From: CAVVIH01 sp963748295
Lineage (GTDB): Bacteria > Acidobacteriota > Vicinamibacteria > Vicinamibacterales > 2-12-FULL-66-21
Reading direction: 5' to 3'
DNA length: 64,000 bases
Assembly (NCBI GenBank): GCA_963748295.1
Contig: CAVVIH010000006.1
Span: 62,001 to 126,000 of the forward strand
The notes under the pieces were generated by a model that was given only the letters and a program-made list of their open reading frames with translations, was not told the DNA's origin and made no database searches. The position numbers were made by a program, and so were the translations under genes. The first letter of the stretch is position 1, and each line of letters starts with the position of its first letter. Positions 52,674 to 63,650 of the stretch are shown here, in pieces.

Positions 52674-53682
52674 TTAGAAGATGAACCTGCCCGCGATTCC
52701 CCACCCGCGTGCGGCGTCGTCGCTGCCAAACGTCGCCTGGCCGTCGACGAACATCGAGCCGAACACGAGGAAGGATCCGCCGGCCGTGCCCACGGGCGTG
52801 CGGCCGTCCGGCTGGTCGTCGAGCGTGTTGAAGCGGAAGCCGCCGCGCACGACGATGCGCCGCGCGAGCCGCGCTTCGCCGCCGAACGCAAAGTTCCGCA
52901 CGTCTCCGGTGAGCCCGGGCGTCTCCGAGAGATCCATGTCGGCCGACACGATGAATCCCGTGGCCAGCGTCAGCGCCATGCCGGCGCGATACTGTCGATC
53001 CAGACGGAGCGTGTCGAGCTTGCCGGGGGTGTCGAAACTGGCCTCGGCCACGTTGCGCACGGTGAATCCAACGCGGAGCGTGCCGTACGTCGCAATCGCG
53101 CCGATGTCCGCGTCGAACTGATCCCCGTCGGCGCCTTCCAGTTCCTCCGCCAGTTCGAGGAGTTCGTCGGCGGGCCTGAGCGCCGCAAAGCCGGACGCCG
53201 CGTTGCCGTGCACGTACCTTCAGCGTCGTCCCGACGACGATATGGTCGGTGAGGGACTGCACCAGGGTGACGCCGACGTGGTGCGTGACGAGCGACGCCA
53301 CCCGGACGCCCTGACCTTCGAGGTCGCGCGGCGCGTCGAGCCGGTCCGCCGGCACGGCCGACGGGGCCACGGTGGTCGCCCGGAGCCGGTAATAGCCGAT
53401 TCCCAGGGCCGGCACGCCGAGTCCGAGGAACGACCCGGACTGCGATCCGGCGCGAAGGGGGTTCCCGGGGGTGGCCTCGGCGAGGCCGTAGTCCATCACC
53501 AGGCTGAAGTAGGACCCGGTGGCCAGCGCGGCCGGATTCCAGTAAATGGCTGAGGCGTCGTCTGCTACGGCGACGAAGGCCCCTCCCATGCCGGCCGCCC
53601 GGGTCCCGAGGACTTCGTAGGGCTGGGCCCAGGCGGGCGCCGCCGCTAACGTCAGCAGGATGGCCACGAACGCTTTTGTCAT
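52674..53682 (-). CDS. Outer-membrane beta-barrel protein, PorV/FadL-like (one frameshift)
   Basis: A signal peptide (MTKAFVAILLTLAAAPAWAQ) is followed by the hallmark of this outer-membrane family, LGTRAAGMGGAFVAVADDASAIYWNPAALA. Alternating beta strands end in aromatic-rich WGIAGRFIF, a barrel terminus. A shift near 53215 separates the halves (HIVVGTTLKV then VHGNAASGFAALRP). Related proteins include PorV and the TraF/UPF0164 groups, in transport or secretion. Its position next to pilB might reflect a link to the pilus, but this is only context. Confidence 0.75.
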
Positions 53683-53880
53683 CGACTGAAAAGCTTAGCG
53701 TACGGCTCAGATGTGCCGGACGCCCGACTGGCCCCGACGCCGGTCCCTAAAGCACACGAGGGACGCGACTTCCCCCGGGGGCCGGTACGAAACACAACAC
53801 CGGGTTTTTACGTATTTCAGGAGTTAGAATTAGATGGCCCTGTCCGGCGGCCCGCTTGCCGGCTCTCCCACACTTAAAAC

Positions 53881-54615
53881 ATGTCTCAAACTGCAACCAG
53901 CGGCCCCACGCCGGCGCCGGCGAACGTGTTCGCGCGCTTCATCGGCATCATCACGTCACCGAAGGCGACCTTCCAGCTGGTCGTCGCGCATCCCCGTTGG
54001 TTCGGGATGCTGGCGCTGACGACCCTGCTCATCACGCTGTGCACCGCCGGCCCGCAGTTCACCGAGTCCGGCCGCCAGGCGGCGCTCGATCAGCAGGTGC
54101 GGGCGATGGAGAACTTCGGGATGAAGATCACCGACGAGGTGTACACGCAGATGGAGGCGCGATCGCGCTTCGGCGGGTACATCACGGTCGCCACGATGCT
54201 GATTTTCGCGCCGGTGACTGTGCTGATCATCACGGTGATCCTGTGGGCGATCTTCAACGTGGCGATGGGCGGTGACGCGACCTACAAGCAGGCGCTCGCG
54301 GTGATCGTGCACGCCGGCGTCATAAGTACGCTCGCGCAGCTCTTCACCGCGCCGTTGAACTACGCGCGCGGGACGCTGGGAAGCGCGACGAACCTCGGCG
54401 TCCTGCTGCCGATGATCGACGAAAAGTCGTTCCTCGGGCGCCTGGCGGGCACGATCGATCTGTTCATGGTGTGGTACGTCGTCGTGCTGGCCATGGGACT
54501 CGCCGTGCTCTATCGCCGGAGGACGCAGCCGATCGCCATCGCGCTGTTCGTCGTCTACGCGGTCATCGCGGTGGGGTTTGCGGCAATCATGAGCCGCCTG
54601 GGGGGAAGCAATTGA
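53881..54615 (+). CDS. Yip1-family membrane protein
   Basis: The 244-residue protein has a short cytoplasmic start (NVFARFIGIITSPKATFQLVVAHPRW), typical of Yip1-domain proteins. About five hydrophobic segments follow, including TVATMLIFAPVTVLIITVILWAIFNVAM and IDLFMVWYVVVLAMGLAVLY. Bacterial members often sit beside ABC exporters and their function is unknown. Its stop overlaps the TTG start of the efflux adaptor. A TAGAAT at 53824-53829 may be a -10 box; the 198-bp gap before the gene shows nothing else clear. Confidence 0.75.
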   Translation: MSQTATSGPTPAPANVFARFIGIITSPKATFQLVVAHPRWFGMLALTTLLITLCTAGPQFTESGRQAALDQQVRAMENFGMKITDEVYTQMEARSRFGGYITVATMLIFAPVTVLIITVILWAIFNVAMGGDATYKQALAVIVHAGVISTLAQLFTAPLNYARGTLGSATNLGVLLPMIDEKSFLGRLAGTIDLFMVWYVVVLAMGLAVLYRRRTQPIAIALFVVYAVIAVGFAAIMSRLGGSN

Positions 54616-55945
54616 GTCGTAAAAAGAAGATCCTGATCGGCGCCGGCATCTTCGTGGTGCTGGCGGCGATCGTCTATGCCAATATCGCGTTCAAGCGCAC
54701 CGAAGGCGTCACGGTCAACACCGAGGCCGTGCAGAAGCGGCGGCTGGAATCGATCGTGTCGGCATCGGGGAAGATCCAGCCGAAACGGTCGGTGAACATC
54801 AGCGCCGACACGAGCGGACGCGTCACCGAGCTGGCGGTGAACGAGGGCGATCGGGTCAAGCAGGGCCAGTTCCTGCTGCAGATCGATCCCCGCAACCTGC
54901 GCACGCGCGTCCTCAGCGGAGAGGCGTCGCTGCAGGCGGCGGGCTCCACCGCCGACCAGCTGCGGCTGGCGCTCGAGAGCGCGAAGCTCGCGCTCAAGCA
55001 GGCCGAGGACAACTACAAGCGCCAGCAGGAGCTCGCGAAGGGCGGATTGACGACGCGCGAACAGCTCGAACGCGCCGAGAACGAGCTGCAGACGCGGCGG
55101 GCGGACCTGCGCACGCAGGAGCAGCAGGTGCAGACGCAGAAGCTGCGGATGGAGCAGGAGCGCGCGACGCTCGAGAGCGCGCGCTACGACCTCCACAAGG
55201 TGCGCATCGAGTCGCCGATCGACGGCATCGTCACGCGGCGGAACATCGAAGCGGGCGAAACCGCGATCATCGGCACCATGAACAACCCGGGCACCGTGCT
55301 GCTGACGATCGCCGACCTTTCGGTGATCGAAACCGAAGTCGACGTCGACGAGACCGACATTCCGACGGTGCAGCTCGGACAGACGGCAAAGATCACGATC
55401 GACGCGCTGCCGGGGAAGACGTTCACCGCGAAGGTCACCGAGATCGGCAACAGCCCGGTGGCGGTCACCGGGCAGACCTCGACGCAGGCAACCAACTTCA
55501 AGGTGGTGCTGACGATCGACGGCGAGATCCCGGAGGTGCGGCCCGGCTTCACCTGCACGGCGGAGATCACGACGGCGGTGCGCGAGAGCGTGGTGTCGGT
55601 GCCGATTCAGGCGCTCGCGGTGCGCGAGATTACCTACGACGAGAAGGGCCAGATCGTCCGGCAGAAGAAAGAGCGTCCGGGCCGGCCGCCGGCATCGGCA
55701 GCCGCGTCAGCGCAGGAACTGCCGAAGGGACAGACCCGCAAGGAGGAGGAAGGCGTCTTCGTCGTCCGCGACACGGTGGTCGAGTTCCTGCCGGTGAAGA
55801 CCGGCATCGCCGGCGACAAGTACTTCGAAGTGCTGTCGGGCTTGAAGGATGGGGACAAGGTGGTGATCGGGCCCTTCAACTCCGTCCGCAATCTTGCGGA
55901 CGGCGATGCAGTCAAGGTGGCGGCGCCGACGCCGACGCGCCGCCC

Positions 55946-55949
<4 letters not shown>
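54612..55949 (+). CDS. MacA/HlyD-type periplasmic adaptor protein
   Basis: The 445-residue adaptor is anchored by one N-terminal helix (KILIGAGIFVVLAAIVYANIAF). A lipoyl half-motif (GKIQPKRSVNISADTSGRVTELAVNEGDRVKQGQFLLQID) precedes a long coiled-coil hairpin (about residues 105-195). The second lipoyl half (KVRIESPIDGIVTRRNIEAGE), beta-barrel (VDETDIPTVQLGQTAKITI) and membrane-proximal domains follow. A Lys/Arg/Pro-rich insert lies near residue 340-370. Such proteins bridge a MacB-type transporter to an outer-membrane channel. The start is TTG 54612, after GGGGGAAGC. Confidence 0.85.
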
Positions 55950-58485
<2,536 letters not shown>

Positions 58486-58491
58486 GTTTCA

Positions 58492-58554
58492 AGCTATCCA
58501 GCTATCAGCTATCAGCTATCAGCTCTTCTAGCCTTGGACTTGCAGCCTGCAGCC
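58492..58554. repeat. Heptamer array upstream of the S23/IVP gene
   Basis: AGCTATC at 58492-58498 is followed after one extra C by three perfect AGCTATC units (58500-58520) and AGCTCTT. A second unit type, TGCAGCC twice, lies at 58541-58554. The AAGGAGG ribosome site of the S23/IVP gene follows directly. Its reading complement matches the array after that gene. Confidence 0.85.
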
Positions 58555-58575
58555 CAACCTTTCAAGGAGGCTGGC

Positions 58576-58941
58576 ATGCAGGACTTCAGAAATCTCCATG
58601 TTTGGCGGAAATCCCACCAACTGACCCTCGACGCGTACGCAATATCTGCAACCCTCAGCCATCCGAAGTACTTCAATTTTCGCGACCAACTGCTCAGATC
58701 GGCGGTCTCCGTCCCCGCAAACATTGCCGAAGGCTGCGGCCGGGCAGGCGACCGGGACTTTCGGCGATTCCTGAGGCATTCGTTGGGATCCGCCTGCGAA
58801 CTTGAGTATCATCTCCTTCTTGCCCGCGATCTTGGATTGGTGCCGGAGTCGAAGTATCGGCCGCTGGCGCTCCAGGCCGTGGAGGTCAAACGAATGCTTG
58901 TCGGATTGATCCGTCGATTGACGGCTGATGCTGAGAGCTGA
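58576..58941 (+). CDS. Four-helix-bundle protein, S23/intervening-sequence (IVP) family
   Basis: The 121-residue protein starts MQDFRNLHVWRKSHQLTLDAYAIS and contains FRDQLLRSAVSVPANIAEGCGR and SLGSACELEYHLLLARDLG, the defining motifs of this family. Members were first seen in 23S rRNA intervening sequences and are related to the Avd protein of diversity-generating retroelements. Here there is no rRNA, reverse transcriptase or variable repeat. The gene is enclosed by inverted heptamer arrays, and its own stop codon and last seven codons are array sequence. It has a strong AAGGAGG site. Function unknown; nucleic-acid binding to the arrays is a hypothesis. Confidence 0.88.
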   Translation: MQDFRNLHVWRKSHQLTLDAYAISATLSHPKYFNFRDQLLRSAVSVPANIAEGCGRAGDRDFRRFLRHSLGSACELEYHLLLARDLGLVPESKYRPLALQAVEVKRMLVGLIRRLTADAES

Positions 58942-58962
58942 GAGCTGACAGCTGAAAGCTGA
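58921..58962. repeat. Heptamer array at the 3' end of the S23/IVP gene
   Basis: Six consecutive units read ACGGCTG, ATGCTGA, GAGCTGA, GAGCTGA, CAGCTGA, AAGCTGA. They are inverted relative to the upstream array (TCAGCTN on the opposite strand). The gene's TGA stop is the end of the third unit. The array runs to within 3 bp of the GGAGG of the next gene. Confidence 0.85.
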
Positions 58963-58979
58963 TTCGGAGGACTCTGTCT

Positions 58980-61064
58980 ATGAAGGTTTATGACGCTCAG
59001 AGCCTTAGAAACGTCGCACTGGTCGGTCATTCCGGCGCCGGGAAGACGCAGCTGCTGTCCGCGCTGCTCTTCGACGCCGGCGCCATCAACCGGTTCGGGC
59101 GGGTGGACGATGGGACCACCGTGACCGACTACGACGACGAAGAAATCGCCCGCAAGCACACCCTGTCGGCAAGTCTCGCCTACGCCGAGTGGAACAAGAC
59201 CAAGATCAATTTCATCGACACGCCGGGAATGGCCAACTTCCTGAGCGACGCGCGCGCCGCGCTGCGCGTGGCCGACGCCGCGCTGGTGGTCGTCGATGCG
59301 GTGGCCGGCGTCGAGGTTTCGACCGAGAAGGTCTGGGCGGCGGCCGAGGAGCTCGAGGTGCCGCGGCTGGTGGTGCTGAACCGGATCGATCGTGAGCGCG
59401 CCAGCATGGAGCGCTCGCTCGAGTCGCTGCGGTCGGTGTTCGGCCGCACGGTCGTTCCGATTCAGCTGCCGATCGGCGAGGAGAAATCGTTCCGCGGCGT
59501 CGTCGATCTGGTGGCGATGAAGGCGTGGACCTATGCGCCGGACGGCAGCGGCAAACCCACCGAGGGCGCAATCCCCGCGGACCTCGCCGACGCGGCGAAC
59601 AGCGCGCGCGAAGCGCTGATCGAGATGGTCGCCGAAGCCGACGACTCGCTGATGGAGAAGTTCTTCGACGCCGGCACGCTGACGCAGGAGGAGCTGGTCG
59701 GCGGGCTGAAGCGCGGCGTCGCCGCCGGACGCATCTTCCCGGCGCTCTGCACGTCGGCGACGGTGAACATCGGGCTGCAGCCGCTGCTCGACGCGGTGCT
59801 GAACTACGTGCCGTCGCCGGCGGAACGCCCGGTCAAGGCGGGAGAGGACAAGACGGTCGCGGCGGCCGATTCGGGCCCGGTGTCGGCGTTCGTGTGGAAG
59901 ACCGTCGCCGATCCGTTCGCCGGCCGCATCACGATGTTCCGCGTGATCTCCGGGACACTCAAATCGGATTCAACCGTTCACAACTCCACCAAAGACACGA
60001 GTGAGCGCCTCGGACATCTCGTGCTCCTGCAGGGCAAGGCCCAGACCAACGTGCCGGAGATCAAGGCCGGCGATCTGGGGGCGGTCGCCAAGTTGAAGGA
60101 GACGCAGACGAGCGATCTCCTGGCCGACAAGTCGGTGGCGTATCGCATCGGGCCGATCAAGTTCCCCGACCCGGTGCTCTCCTACGCGATCGAGCCGAAG
60201 AGCCGCGCCGACGAAGAAAAGATCAGCACCTCGCTCCACCGGCTGCAGGAAGAGGATCCCAGCATCAGCTACAACCGCGACGCGCAGACCAAGGAGCTGC
60301 TGCTTGCCGGGCAGGGCCAGTCGCACATCGAGGTGACGGTCGCGAAGCTGAAGCGCAGGTTCGGCGTCGAGGTGCTTCTCAAGCTGCCGCGGATTCCCTA
60401 CCGCGAAACGATCACCGTGGCGACCGAGGCGCACGGCCGTCACAAGAAACAGACCGGCGGCCACGGCCAGTTCGGCGACTGCAAGGTGAAGTTCGAGCCG
60501 CTCCCGCGTGGCAGCGAGTTCGAGTTCGTCGACGACATCTTCGGGGGCTCGATCCCGCGTCAGTACATTCCGGCGGTCGAAAAGGGGCTGCAGGACGCGC
60601 GCATGCGCGGCTTCCTCGCCGGATACCCGATGGTGGATTTCCGCGCGACGGTGTTCGACGGGTCGTATCACCAGGTCGACTCGAACGAGCTCTCGTTCAA
60701 GATGGCGGCATCGCTGGCGTTCAAGGACGGCATGTCGAGGGCGCGGCCGACGCTGCTCGAGCCGGTGATGGACGTCGAGGTCCGGGCGCCGAGCGACTAC
60801 GCGGGCGATCTGATGGGGGATCTGAACGGGCGCCGCGGACGCATCGGCGGCATGGACACCCGCGGCGCGGCGACGATCATCCGCGCCAAGGTGCCGATGT
60901 CGGAGATGCTCACCTACGAGCAGCACCTGACGTCGGCGACCGGCGGACGCGGGTCGTATCACATGGAGTTTTCGCACTACGAGGAGGTGCCGACGCACCT
61001 CCACGGCAAGATCATCGCTGCCGCGAAAGCGGAGCGAGGGCAGGAAGCGCCGGAGGAAGTTTAA
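58980..61064 (+). CDS. Elongation factor G paralogue (EF-G2 type)
   Basis: The 694-residue protein has all five EF-G domains. The G domain has a variant P-loop GHSGAGKT instead of AHIDAGKT, switch II DTPGMANF and NRIDRE. Domain II is VSAFVWKTVADPFAGRITMFRV, domain IV HGRHKKQTGGHGQFGDCKVKF, and domain V VMDVEVRAPSDYAGDLMGDLNGRRGRIGG. The changed P-loop, and GMANF in place of the usual GHVDF, mark it as a divergent paralogue. It may act in a specialised step such as recycling or stress rather than as the main translocase. The classical fusA is not in the window. Confidence 0.85.
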   Translation: MKVYDAQSLRNVALVGHSGAGKTQLLSALLFDAGAINRFGRVDDGTTVTDYDDEEIARKHTLSASLAYAEWNKTKINFIDTPGMANFLSDARAALRVADAALVVVDAVAGVEVSTEKVWAAAEELEVPRLVVLNRIDRERASMERSLESLRSVFGRTVVPIQLPIGEEKSFRGVVDLVAMKAWTYAPDGSGKPTEGAIPADLADAANSAREALIEMVAEADDSLMEKFFDAGTLTQEELVGGLKRGVAAGRIFPALCTSATVNIGLQPLLDAVLNYVPSPAERPVKAGEDKTVAAADSGPVSAFVWKTVADPFAGRITMFRVISGTLKSDSTVHNSTKDTSERLGHLVLLQGKAQTNVPEIKAGDLGAVAKLKETQTSDLLADKSVAYRIGPIKFPDPVLSYAIEPKSRADEEKISTSLHRLQEEDPSISYNRDAQTKELLLAGQGQSHIEVTVAKLKRRFGVEVLLKLPRIPYRETITVATEAHGRHKKQTGGHGQFGDCKVKFEPLPRGSEFEFVDDIFGGSIPRQYIPAVEKGLQDARMRGFLAGYPMVDFRATVFDGSYHQVDSNELSFKMAASLAFKDGMSRARPTLLEPVMDVEVRAPSDYAGDLMGDLNGRRGRIGGMDTRGAATIIRAKVPMSEMLTYEQHLTSATGGRGSYHMEFSHYEEVPTHLHGKIIAAAKAERGQEAPEEV

Positions 61065-61066
61065 CG

Positions 61067-61104
61067 ATTGCAGAGTGCAGGTTGCAGATTGGTAGATTTG
61101 CAAT
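61067..61104. repeat. Short inverted heptamer array, GTTGCAG type
   Basis: ATTGCAG, AGTGCAG, GTTGCAG is followed by ATTGGTAG and then inverted ATTTGCAA, TCCGCAA. It lies between the convergent EF-G paralogue and rplQ and fills that gap almost completely. Confidence 0.7.
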
Positions 61105-61110
61105 CCGCAA

Positions 61111-61743
61111 TTAGCTGCCTCCAGCTTTTCGCGGCGTCGAGGTCTTGGCGCCTTTGCCGCGCGTGTCGGCGCGGCCGCCTTTGCTGCGCTCGGGACGCGC
61201 CGGCTTCGTCTTCTTCGCCGGCGCTCCTTCTTCGTCGCCTTCCGCGGCCTCGGTCTTCTTACCGCGCAGCCGCTCGGCGGCGGCGCGCAGACGGCCGCCC
61301 ACGCCCTTGGCCTTGGGCTTCTCGGCCTCGCCCTTCTCGGTCTTCGCGTTCGGGTTGTATTCGCTGCCGACCAGCTCGATCTGCGCCACTTCCGCGCTGT
61401 CGCCGCGGCGGTAGCCGAGGCGCAGGATCCGCGTGTAGCCGCCGGGCCGCGCCTCGAAGCGCGGCGCCAGCGTGTCGAACAGCTTGCTGACCACTTCGCG
61501 ATCATGGATGTCGCGCAGCACCAGCCGCCGCGCGTGCAGCGTACGGCCGTTGGCCTCGCCGCCGGCGAGCCCGCGCTTGGCGATCGTGATGATCCGCTCG
61601 ACGAACGGCCGCAGCTCCTTCGCCTTGGGCACCGTGGTCTCGATGCGCTCGTGCCGCAGCAGCGCCTCCGCCTGATTCCGCAGCATCGAGATGCGGTGCT
61701 CGGTGACGCGGCCGAGCTTTCTGTGACTGACTCTGTGTCGCAT
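61111..61743 (-). CDS. rplQ: 50S ribosomal protein L17 with long basic tail
   Basis: The start MRHRVSHRKLGRVTEHRISMLRNQAEALLRHERIETTVPKAKELRPFVERIIT is typical L17, and the core ends near residue 130 (VELVGSEYN-like). A further 75-80 residues of Lys/Ala/Glu/Arg-rich low complexity follow, giving 210 residues against the usual 115-140. The ATG at 61743 is 2 bp after rpoA, the normal last position of the alpha operon. Confidence 0.93.
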   Translation of the reverse strand: MRHRVSHRKLGRVTEHRISMLRNQAEALLRHERIETTVPKAKELRPFVERIITIAKRGLAGGEANGRTLHARRLVLRDIHDREVVSKLFDTLAPRFEARPGGYTRILRLGYRRGDSAEVAQIELVGSEYNPNAKTEKGEAEKPKAKGVGGRLRAAAERLRGKKTEAAEGDEEGAPAKKTKPARPERSKGGRADTRGKGAKTSTPRKAGGS

Positions 61744-61745
61744 GA

Positions 61746-62729
61746 CTATTCCTGTGTCTGTGCCGCCGGCTGATCCACCCGCATGCCGAGGCTCAGGCCC
61801 ATCCCCTGAAGGATTTCCTTGATCTCGTTGAGCGACTTGCGGCCGAAGTTCTTCGTCTTCAGCATCTCCCCTTCGCTCTTCTGCACGAGCTCGCGGATGG
61901 TCCGGATGTTCGCGTTCTTCAGGCAGTTGTACGACCGCACCGACAGCTCGAGCTCCTCGACGCTCTTGTCGAGGTTCTCGTTGAGCGCCGCGCGCGGCGT
62001 GTCCGCCAAGGCGTCCTGCTGCAGGTCGCCGGCCTCTTCGAGGTTGATGAAGATGTTCAGGTGATCGCGAATCAGCTTCGCCGACAGCGACACGGCGTCG
62101 CGCGGCGTCACCGAGCCGTTGGTCCATACGTCGACGGTCAGCTTGTCGTAGTCGGTCGCCTGTCCGATGCGCGCCGCCTCGACCAGGTAGTTGACCTTCT
62201 TGATCGGCGAGTGCACCGAGTCGACCGGAATCCAGCCGATGCCGAGATCCTCGTCGAAGTTCTTGTCGGCGGCGACGTAGCCGCGCCCGCGCTTCACGCG
62301 CATCTCCATGTGCAGCTTGCCGCCCTCGGCCACCGTCGCGATGTGCGCGTCCGGCTCGAGGATCTCGATGTCGGCGTCGGTCTCGATGTCGCGCGCCTTC
62401 ACCTCGCCCGCCTTGTCGACGCGCAGGTAGAGCGTCTTGGTGGCGTCGACGTGCATCTTCAGGGGAACCTGCTTGAGGTTCAGGATGATGTCGGTGGCGT
62501 CCTCGACGACCCCCGGAATCGGCGAGAACTCGTGCAGGACGCCGTCGATCTTGACGGCCGTGACCGCCGCGCCGTCAATCGACGAGAGCAGCACGCGCCG
62601 CATCGCGTTGCCGATGGTGGTCCCGAACCCGCGCTCGAAGGGCTGCGCGTAGAACCGCCCGAACCTGTCCGTGAGAGTCTCGCGCTCGAACTCGAGCCGC
62701 TTCGGCCGTTGAAAACCTTTCCAGAGCAT
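61746..62729 (-). CDS. rpoA: RNA polymerase alpha subunit
   Basis: The 327-residue subunit has the N-terminal assembly domain (FGRFYAQPFERGFGTTIGNAMRRVLLSSIDGAAVTAV) and the C-terminal domain that contacts UP elements and activators (LELSVRSYNCLKNANIRTIRELVQKSEGEML, FGRKSLNEIKEIL). Length and order are normal. The 184-bp gap to rpsD contains a heptamer array. Confidence 0.96.
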   Translation of the reverse strand: MLWKGFQRPKRLEFERETLTDRFGRFYAQPFERGFGTTIGNAMRRVLLSSIDGAAVTAVKIDGVLHEFSPIPGVVEDATDIILNLKQVPLKMHVDATKTLYLRVDKAGEVKARDIETDADIEILEPDAHIATVAEGGKLHMEMRVKRGRGYVAADKNFDEDLGIGWIPVDSVHSPIKKVNYLVEAARIGQATDYDKLTVDVWTNGSVTPRDAVSLSAKLIRDHLNIFINLEEAGDLQQDALADTPRAALNENLDKSVEELELSVRSYNCLKNANIRTIRELVQKSEGEMLKTKNFGRKSLNEIKEILQGMGLSLGMRVDQPAAQTQE

Positions 62730-62845
62730 TGATCCACTTTCCTTTCGCTTCGTCGCCCGGACACCGGGCGCGCCAGACCTGCCATTTCACTCTCCGCCTC
62801 CCGCCGCAGGTCTGGGTGGCTGCGGGCGGAGAGCTAGCACTAAAA

Positions 62846-62912
62846 ACTCCCAAAAAACCCAACTCCCAAAACCCAAGAAACTTGGGAGTTGGAAGTTGGG
62901 AGTTGGGAGTTG
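62846..62912. repeat. Inverted heptamer array between rpsD and rpoA
   Basis: The left arm carries ACTCCCA and AACTCCC-type units. The right arm reads CTTGGGAG, TTGGAAG, TTGGGAG, TTGGGAG, TTG. The two arms nearly touch and form a hairpin directly after the rpsD stop (62914-62916, minus strand), inside a ribosomal operon. Confidence 0.85.
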
Positions 62913-62913
62913 A

Positions 62914-63543
62914 CTATTTACTGTACAACTCCACGATCAACTGTTCCTGCACGGGCAGGTTGATCTGCGCCCGTGTCGGAATCGACGCGATCTTGCCCGA
63001 CAGGTTCCCGGCGTCGAACTGCAGCCACTCGGGGATGCCGCGTCCCTTCACTTCTTCCATCGCGTGCTGGATGGTGGCGTTCTGCGCGCTGGTGCCGCGC
63101 ACCGTCACCACGTCACCGGCCTTGACCGAGTAGGACGGCACGTCCACCTTGCGGCCGTTGATCAGGAAGTGGCCGTGGCGCACGAGCTGCCGCGCCTGGG
63201 CGCGCGACGTCGCCAGGCCGAGCCGGTAGATCACGTTGTCCAGGCGCCGCTCGAGCAGCTGCAGCAGCGTCTCGCCGGTGATCCCGCGGGTGCGGTCCGC
63301 CATCTCGAAATAGCGCCGGAACTGGTTCTCGAGCACGCCGTAGATGCGCTTGACCTTCTGCTTCTCGCGGAGCTGCAGCCCGTAGCCGACGAGCTTCGCC
63401 TTCCGCAGCTTGCCGTGCTGGCCCGGCGGCAGGTTGCGCTTCTCGATCGCGCACTTCTCCGTGTAGCAGCGCTCCCCTTTCAGGAAGAGCTTCATTCCCT
63501 CGCGCCGGCAGAGCCGGCAGACCGCACCGATGTAACGTGCCAT
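62914..63543 (-). CDS. rpsD: 30S ribosomal protein S4
   Basis: The 209-residue protein starts MARYIGAVCRLCRREGMKLFLKGERCYTEKCAIEKRNLPPGQHG, retaining the four-cysteine zinc motif. The S4 RNA-binding domain follows (RLDNVIYRLGLATSRAQARQLVRHGHFLINGRKVDVPS). It is a primary 16S rRNA binder and often the operon's autoregulator. The order rpsK-rpsD-rpoA-rplQ is conserved. Confidence 0.96.
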   Translation of the reverse strand: MARYIGAVCRLCRREGMKLFLKGERCYTEKCAIEKRNLPPGQHGKLRKAKLVGYGLQLREKQKVKRIYGVLENQFRRYFEMADRTRGITGETLLQLLERRLDNVIYRLGLATSRAQARQLVRHGHFLINGRKVDVPSYSVKAGDVVTVRGTSAQNATIQHAMEEVKGRGIPEWLQFDAGNLSGKIASIPTRAQINLPVQEQLIVELYSK

Positions 63544-63559
63544 TCTCTTTGATCCTTGT

Positions 63560-63646
63560 AGCTATCAGCTGTCAGCTATCAGCTATCAGCCGCGTCGCGT
63601 CACTTCAGCATCCGCTGAAAGCTGACGGCTGACGGCTGAGAGCTTA
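63560..63646. repeat. Inverted heptamer array between rpsK and rpsD
   Basis: The left arm reads AGCTATC, AGCTGTC, AGCTATC, AGCTATC, AGCCGCG. After about 18 bp the inverted arm reads CGCTGAA, AGCTGAC, GGCTGAC, GGCTGAG, AGCTTAC. It fills the gap between the two ribosomal genes. Unit type and arm orientation match the pair flanking the S23/IVP gene, but with no gene inside. Confidence 0.85.
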
Positions 63647-63650
63647 CGTA

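Noticed and set aside
58576..58941. Diversity-generating retroelement, because the S23 fold resembles Avd
   Set aside because: No reverse transcriptase, template repeat or variable target gene lies nearby.
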